Below, in pieces: positions 16,325 to 24,318 of a stretch of DNA of 33,095 nucleotides. This DNA comes from an uncultured Pirellula sp. (GTDB lineage Bacteria > Planctomycetota > Planctomycetia > Pirellulales > Pirellulaceae): contig CAIYZV010000178.1 in assembly GCA_903930765.1 (NCBI GenBank), positions 1 to 33,095 on the forward strand, in the 5' to 3' direction. The first letter of the stretch is position 1, and the number at the start of each line of letters is the position of its first letter. Position numbers and translations under genes: made by a program. The notes below the pieces were generated by a model. It saw only the letters and a program-made list of their open reading frames with translations, did no database searches and was not told the DNA's origin.

Positions 16325-19300
16325 TTATGCGGCGCGTCGATTTTCGCGTCGAACTATTTCACCTTGATCGTTTACTTCTTCAAATTTTACTGCAACCTGT
16401 CGCGACACACCACTTTCCTGCATGGTGATTCCGTAAATCATGTTGGCGACGGTCATGGTTTTCTTACTATGGGTGACAACGATAAATTTGGTGGTGTCGA
16501 GGAACTCGTTGAGAACCGTCACAAACCGTCCGATGTTGGCTTCGTCGAACGGAGCATCGACTTCGTCGAGGATACAGAAGGGACTGGGCCTGTATTGGAA
16601 GAACGCCATGATCAGCGCAACTGCGGTGAGTGCCTTCTCGCCACCGCTGAGCAAGCTGTTGCTGAACGTTGTTTTTCCTGGAGGTGTGGCGATGATTTCG
16701 ATCCCACTCTCCGGGTCATCGGGATTTTCAAGAACAATGTCGGCCGATCCGCCGCCGAACGATTTTCGGTAGAGCGTTTGAAAGTTGGTTCGGATCGTTT
16801 CGAGGGTATTCAAGAACAGGTCTTGCGAATCCTCATCGATTTTTTGCATCGTTTTGATCAAGCTCGATTTGGCGTCGATTAAGTCCCGCTCATGCCCGGC
16901 CAATTTGTCATACCGCGACTGGAGTTCATCCAGTTCGTCGAGAGCCTCCATGTTGACGCTCCCCGCGGAGGCAATTTCTTGACGCAGTTGGACGAGTTGG
17001 GTTTCGATGTTATTTCGATCCATCTCCTCGATGCGCAATACCACAACCGGTGCATTCGACTCGTCAGAGATTGGTTGATCAGACCCAGGGCTTTGCTGGT
17101 CTTCTTCAGACGCGTGAACCGTATGGTCTCCGCGGTCGTTTTCGAGCGAATAGATTTTTTCAGTGGTGGCGACCTTCAAAGCTTCTTCGTGCTCCAAGTC
17201 GACCTGGTACTCATCGCGGTACCTCGAAATGAGTTCGCTGCGTTCCCGTTCCAGCCGTTGAAGTTCCTCATCGTGAGCAGCGATGCGATCGAGTAATTTG
17301 TCGAGCTGGCGCTGTAGATGATCGCATTCCTTACCTTTATCAGCCACTGAACGTTGCTGAAGCTCAATCGACGCTGCGACATCGGTACGTTCTTGTTGGA
17401 TGGAAGCTATCTGTAAATCGGTAGCAGCAATCCGTTCTTGAAGCTCCGCAACGGAAGTTTCGGCCGTGCGAATCTTTTCCGCGAGTGTTGCCAATAGCTC
17501 TTTGGCTTGCTCCACATGCGTTGTCCGTTCTGTTGCATCGTGAAGCAGTTGGTCCAAGGTAACACGCATGCCGTCGACGCGTTGCTCGAGTCTGGCCAAA
17601 TCGACTCGCTGGTCGGTGAGCTGATTCTGGCTCTCGCGGATTTCGGCATCCAATTGGCGAACATCGGACTCGAGGGTCAGTATGGATTCCGTATGCTGCG
17701 TCTCGGAAGTCTCAAGTTCGAGGATGCGATTGCGGGCAGCTTCGAGAGCTTGTTGGACAACGGCCAGGGTTTCTCGTTTTTCATCTAGGCCCGATTGGAT
17801 GGTCGCCAATTCTTTTCGGTCGGCAACCATACGATCTCTCAAGGACTGAAGCCGTTGCTCGGCGGCCGCAAGCCGACGACCAGCCTCATAGACTTGCTTC
17901 TCGGAGGATTGCACGGCATCCGCCGCTGACACCATTTCTCCCGCGATGGCAGATGCTTGCTGACGTTCGTCTTCGAGTGTTTGCTGCAGATGATCGATCT
18001 GTTCGTTCGCAGCTTGCATTTCACTGCGCCGCGAAACCAGCCCTAGCCCCGTTTGTAACGATCCGATCGTGATGCTTCCATCGCTGTCCACCAATTGGCA
18101 TTCCGCGGTGACGAATCGCAGGCCGGCTCCGCGAAAGTGGCTCAGATCGAGAGCGGTGGAAAGAGTTTCAACAAACCATGTCGTCCCGAGCAACGCGCGG
18201 ACGAGTGGTTCATGCTCGGAATCGAATCGGACCAAGCGGTCCGCTCGACCCACAACACCGCGCAAACCGTCCAACTGAATTTTTTCACCCGTCCTGCGTG
18301 AGGGAAGGCGATCCAAACGGAGTAGCGTCACTCGCCCTTCGGCTTGCAATCGCCCTTCGTTGATCCAGTCGACCAATTGCCCGTCCGAAAGGACGATCGC
18401 GTCGGAATGAGTCCCTAGGGCAACGTCGACCAATGGGGCGAGATGCAAATCCGTGGTGATCAAATCCGCGACGAGACCGCGGAGCGACTTGACACCCGAT
18501 GCCATGCTCGGGTTGGGTTCCGCGAGCGATTGCGCCGATCGCATCAACTGCTGTCCGCCACGACCTGCACTCGCGAACTGTTCTTCGAGTTGGGAAAGGA
18601 CCAATAGCCGTTCGCGTACACCTTGGATCCTAGCTTGAATCTCCAGGAGTTTCTGTTGGATGCTTCGTTCCCGATCGGTGACCTCGGCGAGTTTTTCCTT
18701 CGCTGCGGCTTTACTAGTCTCAGCCACAGACGCTTGCGTTTGTGCTTGTTCTACCTCGGAAACAGCGATGGCTATCTGGGCATCACGAGCTGCGATATCC
18801 GCTTCGCGAGCACGGATCCGCTTCTCACCATCGTGCAGCTCTTGAGTGAGTCGATCGTCTTGGGCTTCGTGCGACGCAGCGTCGTATCGCGTCTGCGACA
18901 AGGCATGGCGGACACCTGCTGCGAGGTTTTTTTGGATTTCGAGGGACGCTCGCAGGTCGATCAACGCCTTTTCACGCTGTCGAAATTGAGTTTCGAAGAG
19001 CAAGATTGCGTCTTCGGTATCTTGACGCTCGCGATCGAGTTGCTGCAGATCGGCTTTTCGCTGTTGGATCTCCTCTTCGCTCATCGAAACGCGGCGTTCG
19101 AGTGTTTCGATCCGATCGAGCAACCCCTTCTGTTCCTCGGACCATTCCGAATGCCGTTCGCGGGCTCCCGCCAGTTCGCTGGTCGCTTGGATGTGCTCGC
19201 TTTGCAGCCCTACGATCCGGTCTTGGATCGATTGCAATTGTTCCTGGGTCGCCGCGAGCTGTTCGGAAACCTTGCGGTGTTCACCTTCAGAAGTTTCCGA

Positions 19301-20086
19301 TTGCAACTGCAGAGCATCGCGTTGGGTCGCGGCGGTGGCGATTTGCTGACCAATCCCTTCGATCCGCTTTTGGATATCTCGAACGTCTAGCAGTCCGAGT
19401 TGGGTCCGTTTGACGATCAGCTGGCTGCTGAGTTCCCGATACCTTTGCGCTTTGGACGCTTGGCTTTTCAACGTCGACAGTCGCTTGCCCACTTCATCGA
19501 CGATGTCTCGCAATCGGATCATATTCTGATCGACGCGTCCCAATCGCCGTTCCGCCTCGGCCTTCTTCGCCTTGAACCTCGAGATCCCCGCTGCCTCTTC
19601 AAAGATCCCCCGTCGATCCTTGGCCGACGACTGCAGCAAGCGATCGACCTTGCCCTGCTCGATCAAGCTATATGCATCGACACCGACTCCGGTCCCTCGG
19701 AACAATTCGCGGACATCCTTGAGTCGGCACGGACGCCCATTGATCGCATACTCTCCTTCACCGCTCCGATAGACGCGGCGGCTGACCTGCACTTCGTCTT
19801 CATCGTAGGTGAGGATTCGGGTTCGATTGTCGAGTACCAAAATCACTTCAGCGCTGTTGGCAGGCTTGCGGCCACCTTCCGCGGAGCCTTTGAAGATCAC
19901 GTCGGTCATTTCCGCCCCGCGGAGCGCCTTGGCACTTTGGGCCCCCAACACCCATTTGACCGCATCGACCACGTTGGATTTTCCGGATCCATTGGGGCCG
20001 ACAACGACCGTGATGCCGTCCGGAAAGTCGAAGCGAGTCCGATCCGCAAAGCTTTTGAAACCAACGAGCTCAAGTGCTTTCAGCAT
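16325..20086 (-). CDS. smc: Chromosome segregation ATPase SMC
   Basis: A full 1253-residue SMC protein, the ATPase of the condensin complex that organises and segregates chromosomes. The N-terminal head has Walker A GPNGSGKS at 30-37 and the usual start MLKALELVGFKSFADR. Long coiled-coil arms flank a hinge at roughly 500-665 (LRGLVADLI to GLGLVSRR). The C-terminal head has the signature LSGGEKALTAVAL (about residue 1143) and Walker B FCILDEVDAPFDEAN. A Ser/Asp/Glu-rich insert (EEDQQSPGSDQPISDES) interrupts the C-terminal arm near residue 1000. No scpA or scpB gene is adjacent. ATG 20086 lacks a strong ribosome site but is fixed by the conserved N-terminus. It follows the FlgI-like lipoprotein gene on the same strand after a 167-bp gap. 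Confidence 0.97.
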   Translation of the reverse strand: MLKALELVGFKSFADRTRFDFPDGITVVVGPNGSGKSNVVDAVKWVLGAQSAKALRGAEMTDVIFKGSAEGGRKPANSAEVILVLDNRTRILTYDEDEVQVSRRVYRSGEGEYAINGRPCRLKDVRELFRGTGVGVDAYSLIEQGKVDRLLQSSAKDRRGIFEEAAGISRFKAKKAEAERRLGRVDQNMIRLRDIVDEVGKRLSTLKSQASKAQRYRELSSQLIVKRTQLGLLDVRDIQKRIEGIGQQIATAATQRDALQLQSETSEGEHRKVSEQLAATQEQLQSIQDRIVGLQSEHIQATSELAGARERHSEWSEEQKGLLDRIETLERRVSMSEEEIQQRKADLQQLDRERQDTEDAILLFETQFRQREKALIDLRASLEIQKNLAAGVRHALSQTRYDAASHEAQDDRLTQELHDGEKRIRAREADIAARDAQIAIAVSEVEQAQTQASVAETSKAAAKEKLAEVTDRERSIQQKLLEIQARIQGVRERLLVLSQLEEQFASAGRGGQQLMRSAQSLAEPNPSMASGVKSLRGLVADLITTDLHLAPLVDVALGTHSDAIVLSDGQLVDWINEGRLQAEGRVTLLRLDRLPSRRTGEKIQLDGLRGVVGRADRLVRFDSEHEPLVRALLGTTWFVETLSTALDLSHFRGAGLRFVTAECQLVDSDGSITIGSLQTGLGLVSRRSEMQAANEQIDHLQQTLEDERQQASAIAGEMVSAADAVQSSEKQVYEAGRRLAAAEQRLQSLRDRMVADRKELATIQSGLDEKRETLAVVQQALEAARNRILELETSETQHTESILTLESDVRQLDAEIRESQNQLTDQRVDLARLEQRVDGMRVTLDQLLHDATERTTHVEQAKELLATLAEKIRTAETSVAELQERIAATDLQIASIQQERTDVAASIELQQRSVADKGKECDHLQRQLDKLLDRIAAHDEELQRLERERSELISRYRDEYQVDLEHEEALKVATTEKIYSLENDRGDHTVHASEEDQQSPGSDQPISDESNAPVVVLRIEEMDRNNIETQLVQLRQEIASAGSVNMEALDELDELQSRYDKLAGHERDLIDAKSSLIKTMQKIDEDSQDLFLNTLETIRTNFQTLYRKSFGGGSADIVLENPDDPESGIEIIATPPGKTTFSNSLLSGGEKALTAVALIMAFFQYRPSPFCILDEVDAPFDEANIGRFVTVLNEFLDTTKFIVVTHSKKTMTVANMIYGITMQESGVSRQVAVKFEEVNDQGEIVRRENRRAA

Positions 20087-20238
20087 GGCTGGTCCACGGG
20101 GTCCGATTCGAGTGAAAACTGAAAGGAGGAAAAAAGGTGTCGATCAAAAAAGGGTTGTGGGGCAAACAAGGGTTGGAAGGGGCGACATTATCGACCGTGA
20201 TGGAATCTCGCCGGTGTTTGTATGCCGTCGAAAGTGGT

Positions 20239-20268
20239 TTACAAATCGCTCTCTTACAAATCGCTCTC
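20239..20268. repeat. 15-bp perfect tandem duplication spanning a stop codon
   Basis: TTACAAATCGCTCTC occurs twice, at 20239-20253 and 20254-20268. On the minus strand the unit is GAGAGCGATTTGTAA, encoding ESDL-stop. The gene at 20254-22113 ends in the first copy, and the second repeats its last four codons and stop in the same frame. Confidence 0.98.
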
Positions 20269-22113
20269 GTCGTCGTTGGACGACTGTGACGCTTGTTTGG
20301 CCTCAGATGGATTCTTTGCCGATTTGTTGGATTTCTTCGCAGTCCAGGATGAAAGGGAGAACCAACTCGAATCGGTTGGTTCCTCCTCCTCGGTTTCGTC
20401 GTTCAGCTTAAGCGAATCCAGGGCCTCTTGATCAGTCTCTGTCGCTCGATCGCGATCATAGACTCGCCCTGCCCGCGGCCTCGGATTGATCGCTACAGGT
20501 ACCGAGATTTGGTCGGTCGCATGCAACTGATCCAACATATGCACAACGTCTGCGTACTTGCCCTCGATGGTCGGGATCCCCTTGAGAATCGATGCCAAAT
20601 CGCTCGATACGACCGCTTGCAATATCTCCCCGGTCTGCAGTCGTTTTGCCATTCGGACCATCCCATTGGACATCGGGATTAAACGCATGGATGGGGTTGG
20701 GGCAAAATCCTTCTTCAAATGGACCACTGGGTTGCTTCCGAACAGCACGATCTCTTTGGTTTGCTCGAGGGAGACGGTTACCAATGGGATTTGGCTGGGA
20801 ATATGAACGAACGAACAGACTTCTCCGACGCTGGCTCCTGCGATCAAGGGATCGCGTGGATCACGTTGACGCATCGCCCAAAGTGCCCCATACCTGACTT
20901 CCGGAACCGCTTCTTGTAGCAGCTCTTCAAGCGCGACTCGGGCTTCAGCACATTCGTTAATTGCTAATCCGATCAAGCATACTGGCCGGAAGGCGGGCTC
21001 GAATCGCACCATGTCCTGCAGTACAGGCACGCTCTCTGGGCTGTCCATGTAGGCTAGGCTATATGCGGAGTGAAAGCGTACCTCGACATCGTTGTTTGAA
21101 AGCCCTTCGACGAGGACTGCCGTAGCCTCTTTAGATCCGATGGCCTCCAATTCGCAGGCTGCCCGCCTCGCGTACTCACGCTGCTTGAGCAATCCTCGGC
21201 AACCCTCCAATCGTTCAGCGACTTGCTCATCATTCTCATAAAACCCCATGGAGAGGATCGTCGACATGTAGTGCAAGGGGTCCAATTTGTATTTGGGAAG
21301 CGGTTCGATCATGATCTCACGATCGTTTTTGCCAGCCGCAACAACTTTCTGCTTGCCGGCATTTTGGTAGAAGAAGCGACGGTTGATCGCTTTCTCCATA
21401 GCTCGAATCACGAACACATGCTGATACTCATTCGCCAGATAGATCGCCATTTTCGGCGTGTCGAGTAGTTTGGCACCTCCAATGATCACGGCTCGCAGCG
21501 GATCGATCTCCGTGCTTCCCTCGATTACCGAAGATGGGATGACGATCAGATCACCAGATGCGAGGGCCTTTTCGTTGGTTGAGCGATTCTTGCCTTCGAT
21601 GTTTGAATACTCCCGAAGTGACGCGGGCATCAAAACCCCTTCGCGCAAATCGGTCGCATTGCATTCGTCGGAACACTCGATGAGGACGTCTAAACGATCT
21701 CCCTTTTGATCGCAGGGATTCGCGAATAACCGAACCTTTACCGTCGCAGTCGATGGCGAATCGAGAACTTCTTGAGGATTCAAAACGTCGTGCCGCCGCA
21801 ATTCCTCCAGCATGAACTCTCGCTGATTGCTCGGGCGCACAATGCCACCTGTTCCAGGGAGATTGCTGATCAATCCCAAACTGTCGTAGCGGCGCGTGTG
21901 CAAACCCGACGCCCTAGCAACCTCGCCGATCAATCGAGGTCGGTCGGGATCCTTCATCTTTTCCTTGATGAGCTCGATATCGATCTCATACTGTTCCTTG
22001 CGATTTCGCTGCATCCACGACTGGCAGCCCAGACTGGAAAGTACGAGGAGCGTACCGACCAGGGAGCAGGTGACACGGAGCCTACAGGAACGTGACTGAG
22101 CATTTGATTTCAT
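20254..22113 (-). CDS. Lipoprotein with FlgI (P-ring)-like domain and HEAT-type repeats
   Basis: A 619-residue predicted lipoprotein: signal helix then lipobox LSSLGC (Cys30). Residues about 55-280 resemble the flagellar P-ring protein FlgI: LIGEVARASGLH, DSLGLISNLPGTGG (compare the FlgI GxGLVxGLxGTGD block), then TATVKVRLFANP and DRLDVLIECSDECNATDLREG. Residues about 305-430 look like HEAT/Armadillo helical repeats (ATAVLVEGLSNNDVEVRFHS, ESVPVLQDMV). After a beta-rich segment, the last 70 residues are acidic and Ser/Lys-rich. No flagellar gene is nearby, and FlgI proper is neither a lipoprotein nor HEAT-fused, so a structural ring or envelope-spanning complex other than the flagellum is possible. 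FlgI assignment is by motif recall. Similar P-ring-like proteins are, to my knowledge, found in other Planctomycetes. Confidence 0.75.
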   Translation of the reverse strand: MKSNAQSRSCRLRVTCSLVGTLLVLSSLGCQSWMQRNRKEQYEIDIELIKEKMKDPDRPRLIGEVARASGLHTRRYDSLGLISNLPGTGGIVRPSNQREFMLEELRRHDVLNPQEVLDSPSTATVKVRLFANPCDQKGDRLDVLIECSDECNATDLREGVLMPASLREYSNIEGKNRSTNEKALASGDLIVIPSSVIEGSTEIDPLRAVIIGGAKLLDTPKMAIYLANEYQHVFVIRAMEKAINRRFFYQNAGKQKVVAAGKNDREIMIEPLPKYKLDPLHYMSTILSMGFYENDEQVAERLEGCRGLLKQREYARRAACELEAIGSKEATAVLVEGLSNNDVEVRFHSAYSLAYMDSPESVPVLQDMVRFEPAFRPVCLIGLAINECAEARVALEELLQEAVPEVRYGALWAMRQRDPRDPLIAGASVGEVCSFVHIPSQIPLVTVSLEQTKEIVLFGSNPVVHLKKDFAPTPSMRLIPMSNGMVRMAKRLQTGEILQAVVSSDLASILKGIPTIEGKYADVVHMLDQLHATDQISVPVAINPRPRAGRVYDRDRATETDQEALDSLKLNDETEEEEPTDSSWFSLSSWTAKKSNKSAKNPSEAKQASQSSNDDESDL

Positions 22114-22193
22114 GGGTTATTGCCTGCAGACACAGCTTGGAATTCCCAAACACCACCCTATGGGTGCCTTATTTAGTGCATAGTGAGCGCGAT

Positions 22194-22237
22194 TCTCGGC
22201 AGACCGCCCCTTGGGTCTCGGCACACCGCCCCTTGGG
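22194..22237. repeat. 22-bp tandem duplication, 2 copies
   Basis: Two 22-bp copies at 22194-22215 and 22216-22237 differ at one base (GCAGACC versus GCACACC). Each ends CCGCCCCTTGGG. The pair sits in the divergent promoter region between the FlgI-like gene and rdgB. Confidence 0.93.
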
Positions 22238-22272
22238 GTGGATACCTAGATTGCCTGCGTTGCGTCAATAGT

Positions 22273-22325
22273 GATCGTTGCGGAGCGATCGTTGCGGAGC
22301 GATCGTTGCGGAGCGATCGTTGCGG
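22273..22325. repeat. 14-bp perfect tandem repeat, 3.8 copies
   Basis: Unit GATCGTTGCGGAGC begins at 22273, 22287 and 22301, with an 11-nt partial copy at 22315-22325. Each copy contains GCGATCG-type dyads across the unit junction (GGAGCGATCG). It lies about 200 bp upstream of the rdgB ATG. Confidence 0.97.
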
Positions 22326-22529
22326 CTGACCCGGTCTGCGTGGACGATTGCTTCGTTTGCCGCGGGGGACTGGATAGACAGCAATTTAGATCGACAGCAA
22401 TTCCGTAGGATGAGCTTGTTGGGTATCCTTACCCGCGGTGTATCATTCATCCGTTGGCGATGTATGCTCTGTTCGTTGGATGCTCGGCTCGTTGCATCTC
22501 TGGCCAAATTCGATAGGGCTCTAGGACTC

Positions 22530-23180
22530 ATGTCGGAATCCCATAATCAAACCCCTGAAAAACACTTGCTGCTCGGAACGAGCAACCGTAAGAAAATCGT
22601 CGAGCTCGAAGCCCATCTCAAACCACGCGGATTCACTCTGCGGACCCCTTCGGATTTTCCTGACACCATCGATGTCGAGGAGACGGGAGTGACGTTTATG
22701 GAGAATGCCCGATTGAAGGCCGTTGCACAGGCGACCGGCCGCGGCATGTGGGCGATCGGTGAAGATAGCGGCTTGTGCGTGCCAGCCCTCGGGGGATTAC
22801 CAGGGGTGATTTCCGCCCGATTCAGTGGCACCGGTCCGTCTCTGCAAGGTGCCACCGACCAAACCAACAACGCGAAGTTGCTCGAGGTAATGCAAGCATT
22901 CGGGCCCAACGAACGCGATGCATACTATGTCTCGACCATTGCGCTAGCAAACCCACAAGGTGAAATCTTGATCGAGTCCTCGGGTGAATGTTGGGGGCGG
23001 ATCCTATTGGCGCCGCGAGGTGAAGGTGGGTTTGGGTACGACCCGCTGTTCAACGTCCGCGAGTATCACCGAACTTTTGCGGAGCTAGGTCTGGAAGTGA
23101 AACGAGCGATCAGCCATCGCTCTCGGGCCCTCCGCCAATTCCTTCGACAACTCGACGCCTTGGATGTTTTCCATCGATGA
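22530..23180 (+). CDS. rdgB: dITP/XTP pyrophosphatase (RdgB/HAM1)
   Basis: A 216-residue house-cleaning nucleotide pyrophosphatase that converts dITP, ITP and XTP to the monophosphates, preventing their incorporation into DNA and RNA. Family motifs are present: LLGTSNRKKIVEL at the start (substrate-binding TxNxxK variant), FMENARLKAV, the catalytic GEDSGLCVPALGG, PGVISARFSG, and GEGGFGYDPLF near the C-terminus. Length is standard. ATG 22530 was chosen because the fold begins 12 residues later; the open frame extends further upstream through a tandem repeat without family sequence. The stop is 10 bp before the next gene, so the two are likely cotranscribed. Confidence 0.95.
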   Translation: MSESHNQTPEKHLLLGTSNRKKIVELEAHLKPRGFTLRTPSDFPDTIDVEETGVTFMENARLKAVAQATGRGMWAIGEDSGLCVPALGGLPGVISARFSGTGPSLQGATDQTNNAKLLEVMQAFGPNERDAYYVSTIALANPQGEILIESSGECWGRILLAPRGEGGFGYDPLFNVREYHRTFAELGLEVKRAISHRSRALRQFLRQLDALDVFHR

Positions 23181-23190
23181 GTAACCATTC

Positions 23191-24162
23191 ATGACACTTG
23201 AACCACGATGGCCCAAATACGCCTTGCGATTGGCGGCGATTCATAATTGGTTGTGGGGCGCCTGGGTGATCCTTTGTCCCAACCAGCTTTTTGATTTCAT
23301 GGGGATGGATCGCCCGAACCACCTGTGGATCTGGCAAGGCGTCGGGATGCTGGTGGCGGTTTTCGGCATCGGATATTGGCTCGCGGCAAACGATTTTCGA
23401 AGGCATTGGCCCATCGTCCTGATGGGCTTGGTCGGCAAACTTCTCGGCCCAGTTGGCTTCTTCCAATCCGCGATCACCGGTCAAGTCCCCTGGTCGTTGG
23501 GGCCGTTGCTCTTGATCCAAGACATCCCGTGGTGGTTCCCGTTGGCCGCGATGCTGTACCTGACATTCCGCGACCACTCCGATCCGAAAAGTCGATCGGT
23601 CGCAGGATCGCTTGCGGATTGGACGCTTGATCAAGCCAACGCGCTGGCGATAGCAACCAACGGCAAATCGATTGCGGCGATGAGCGCCGAGCAAGACGTC
23701 TTGCTCGTGTTCTTACGTCACGCTGGTTGCACCTTTTGTCGTGAGACGCTCGACGAGCTAAGAAGTACACGTAGCGCTTGGACCGGTTTGGGGATGTTGC
23801 CGGTGGTGGTCCACATGGGGAGCGACGAGGAAGGTCGAGGCATGATGCAGCACTTCGATCTATCGGATCTCCCGACGATCAGCGACCCGGACTGCAGGCT
23901 CTTTCGAGCGTATCAATTACCGCGAGGAAACGTATCGCAACTCTTTGGTTGGAATGTTTGGCTTCGCGGTTTTATCGTGGCGATTGTGAAAGGGTATGGC
24001 TTCGGCAAAATCCGGGGAGATGGCTTCCAGTTATCGGGAGCCTTTTTGGTTCGCCACGGAAAAATCATCAAGGCGAACCCATCCAAAGACGCCGCGGATA
24101 GCTGCCCCTGGAAACCGATCGTGAACGATTCGGTGTCGAGCCGTGCACCAATATCTGTATAA
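23191..24162 (+). CDS. Four-TM membrane domain fused to SelL/AhpC-TSA2-like thiol oxidoreductase
   Basis: 323 residues. The N-terminal 128 hold four predicted helices (about 10-29, 47-66, 73-94, 101-126) rich in Trp and Gly. The C-terminal part is a thioredoxin-fold domain with FLRHAGCTFCRETLDEL; Cys180 and Cys183 form a CxxC. This resembles the SelL/PRX-like2 group, where selenoprotein L has UxxU and bacterial homologues CxxC. A later PRGNVSQLFGW and GAFLVRHGKI fit the peroxiredoxin-like fold. Probably a membrane-anchored thiol reductase or peroxidase. It follows rdgB by 10 bp, suggesting an operon that sanitises oxidised pools, which is inference. The TAA sits in an imperfect 14-bp repeat. 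Topology is untested, so the redox domain could face either side. Confidence 0.8.
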   Translation: MTLEPRWPKYALRLAAIHNWLWGAWVILCPNQLFDFMGMDRPNHLWIWQGVGMLVAVFGIGYWLAANDFRRHWPIVLMGLVGKLLGPVGFFQSAITGQVPWSLGPLLLIQDIPWWFPLAAMLYLTFRDHSDPKSRSVAGSLADWTLDQANALAIATNGKSIAAMSAEQDVLLVFLRHAGCTFCRETLDELRSTRSAWTGLGMLPVVVHMGSDEEGRGMMQHFDLSDLPTISDPDCRLFRAYQLPRGNVSQLFGWNVWLRGFIVAIVKGYGFGKIRGDGFQLSGAFLVRHGKIIKANPSKDAADSCPWKPIVNDSVSSRAPISV

Positions 24163-24219
24163 GCATTTCCGTATAAGCAAGCGGACCCGCCGTCCGAGCC
24201 ACGCGTGTAAGCAAGTGGC
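24157..24219. repeat. Degenerate repeat and hairpin cluster between convergent genes
   Basis: GTATAAGCA occurs at 24157-24165 (including the TAA stop of the SelL-like gene) and 24171-24179, a 14-bp period. TAAGCAAG then recurs at 24174 and 24208. Two hairpins follow: CGGAC/GTCCG (24182-24186 with 24192-24196, 5-nt loop) and GCCAC/GTGGC (24198-24202 with 24215-24219). In a convergent gap of 156 bp these may act as a bidirectional terminator or be a REP-like element. No T-run is present. Confidence 0.45.
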
Positions 24220-24318
24220 GGCTGGACGTTGGAACCTGATATCCCCCGGTGCTAGACATGATCAAGACTAGCCTAGCGATTGTTGGGATCGATTTTTCAA
24301 CGAACTTTCTAGTATGTT

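Larger units (their letters stand above)
22114..22529. other. Divergent intergenic region with two tandem-repeat arrays
   Basis: This 416-bp gap separates the FlgI-like lipoprotein gene (minus) from rdgB (plus) and must carry both promoters. It holds the 22-bp and 14-bp arrays listed separately. The rdgB frame stays open upstream to 22278, but the residues encoded there do not belong to the RdgB fold and include repeat sequence, so I treat it as non-coding. No RNA gene was recognised. Confidence 0.6.

Noticed and set aside
19400-20122. 240-residue plus-strand open frame antisense to smc
   Set aside because: It covers the Walker A region of an intact smc and has no recognisable motif; it is a shadow frame.
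22278-22529. 84-residue upstream extension of RdgB
   Set aside because: The residues are encoded partly by the 14-bp repeat and are unlike the RdgB family, whose fold begins just after ATG 22530.
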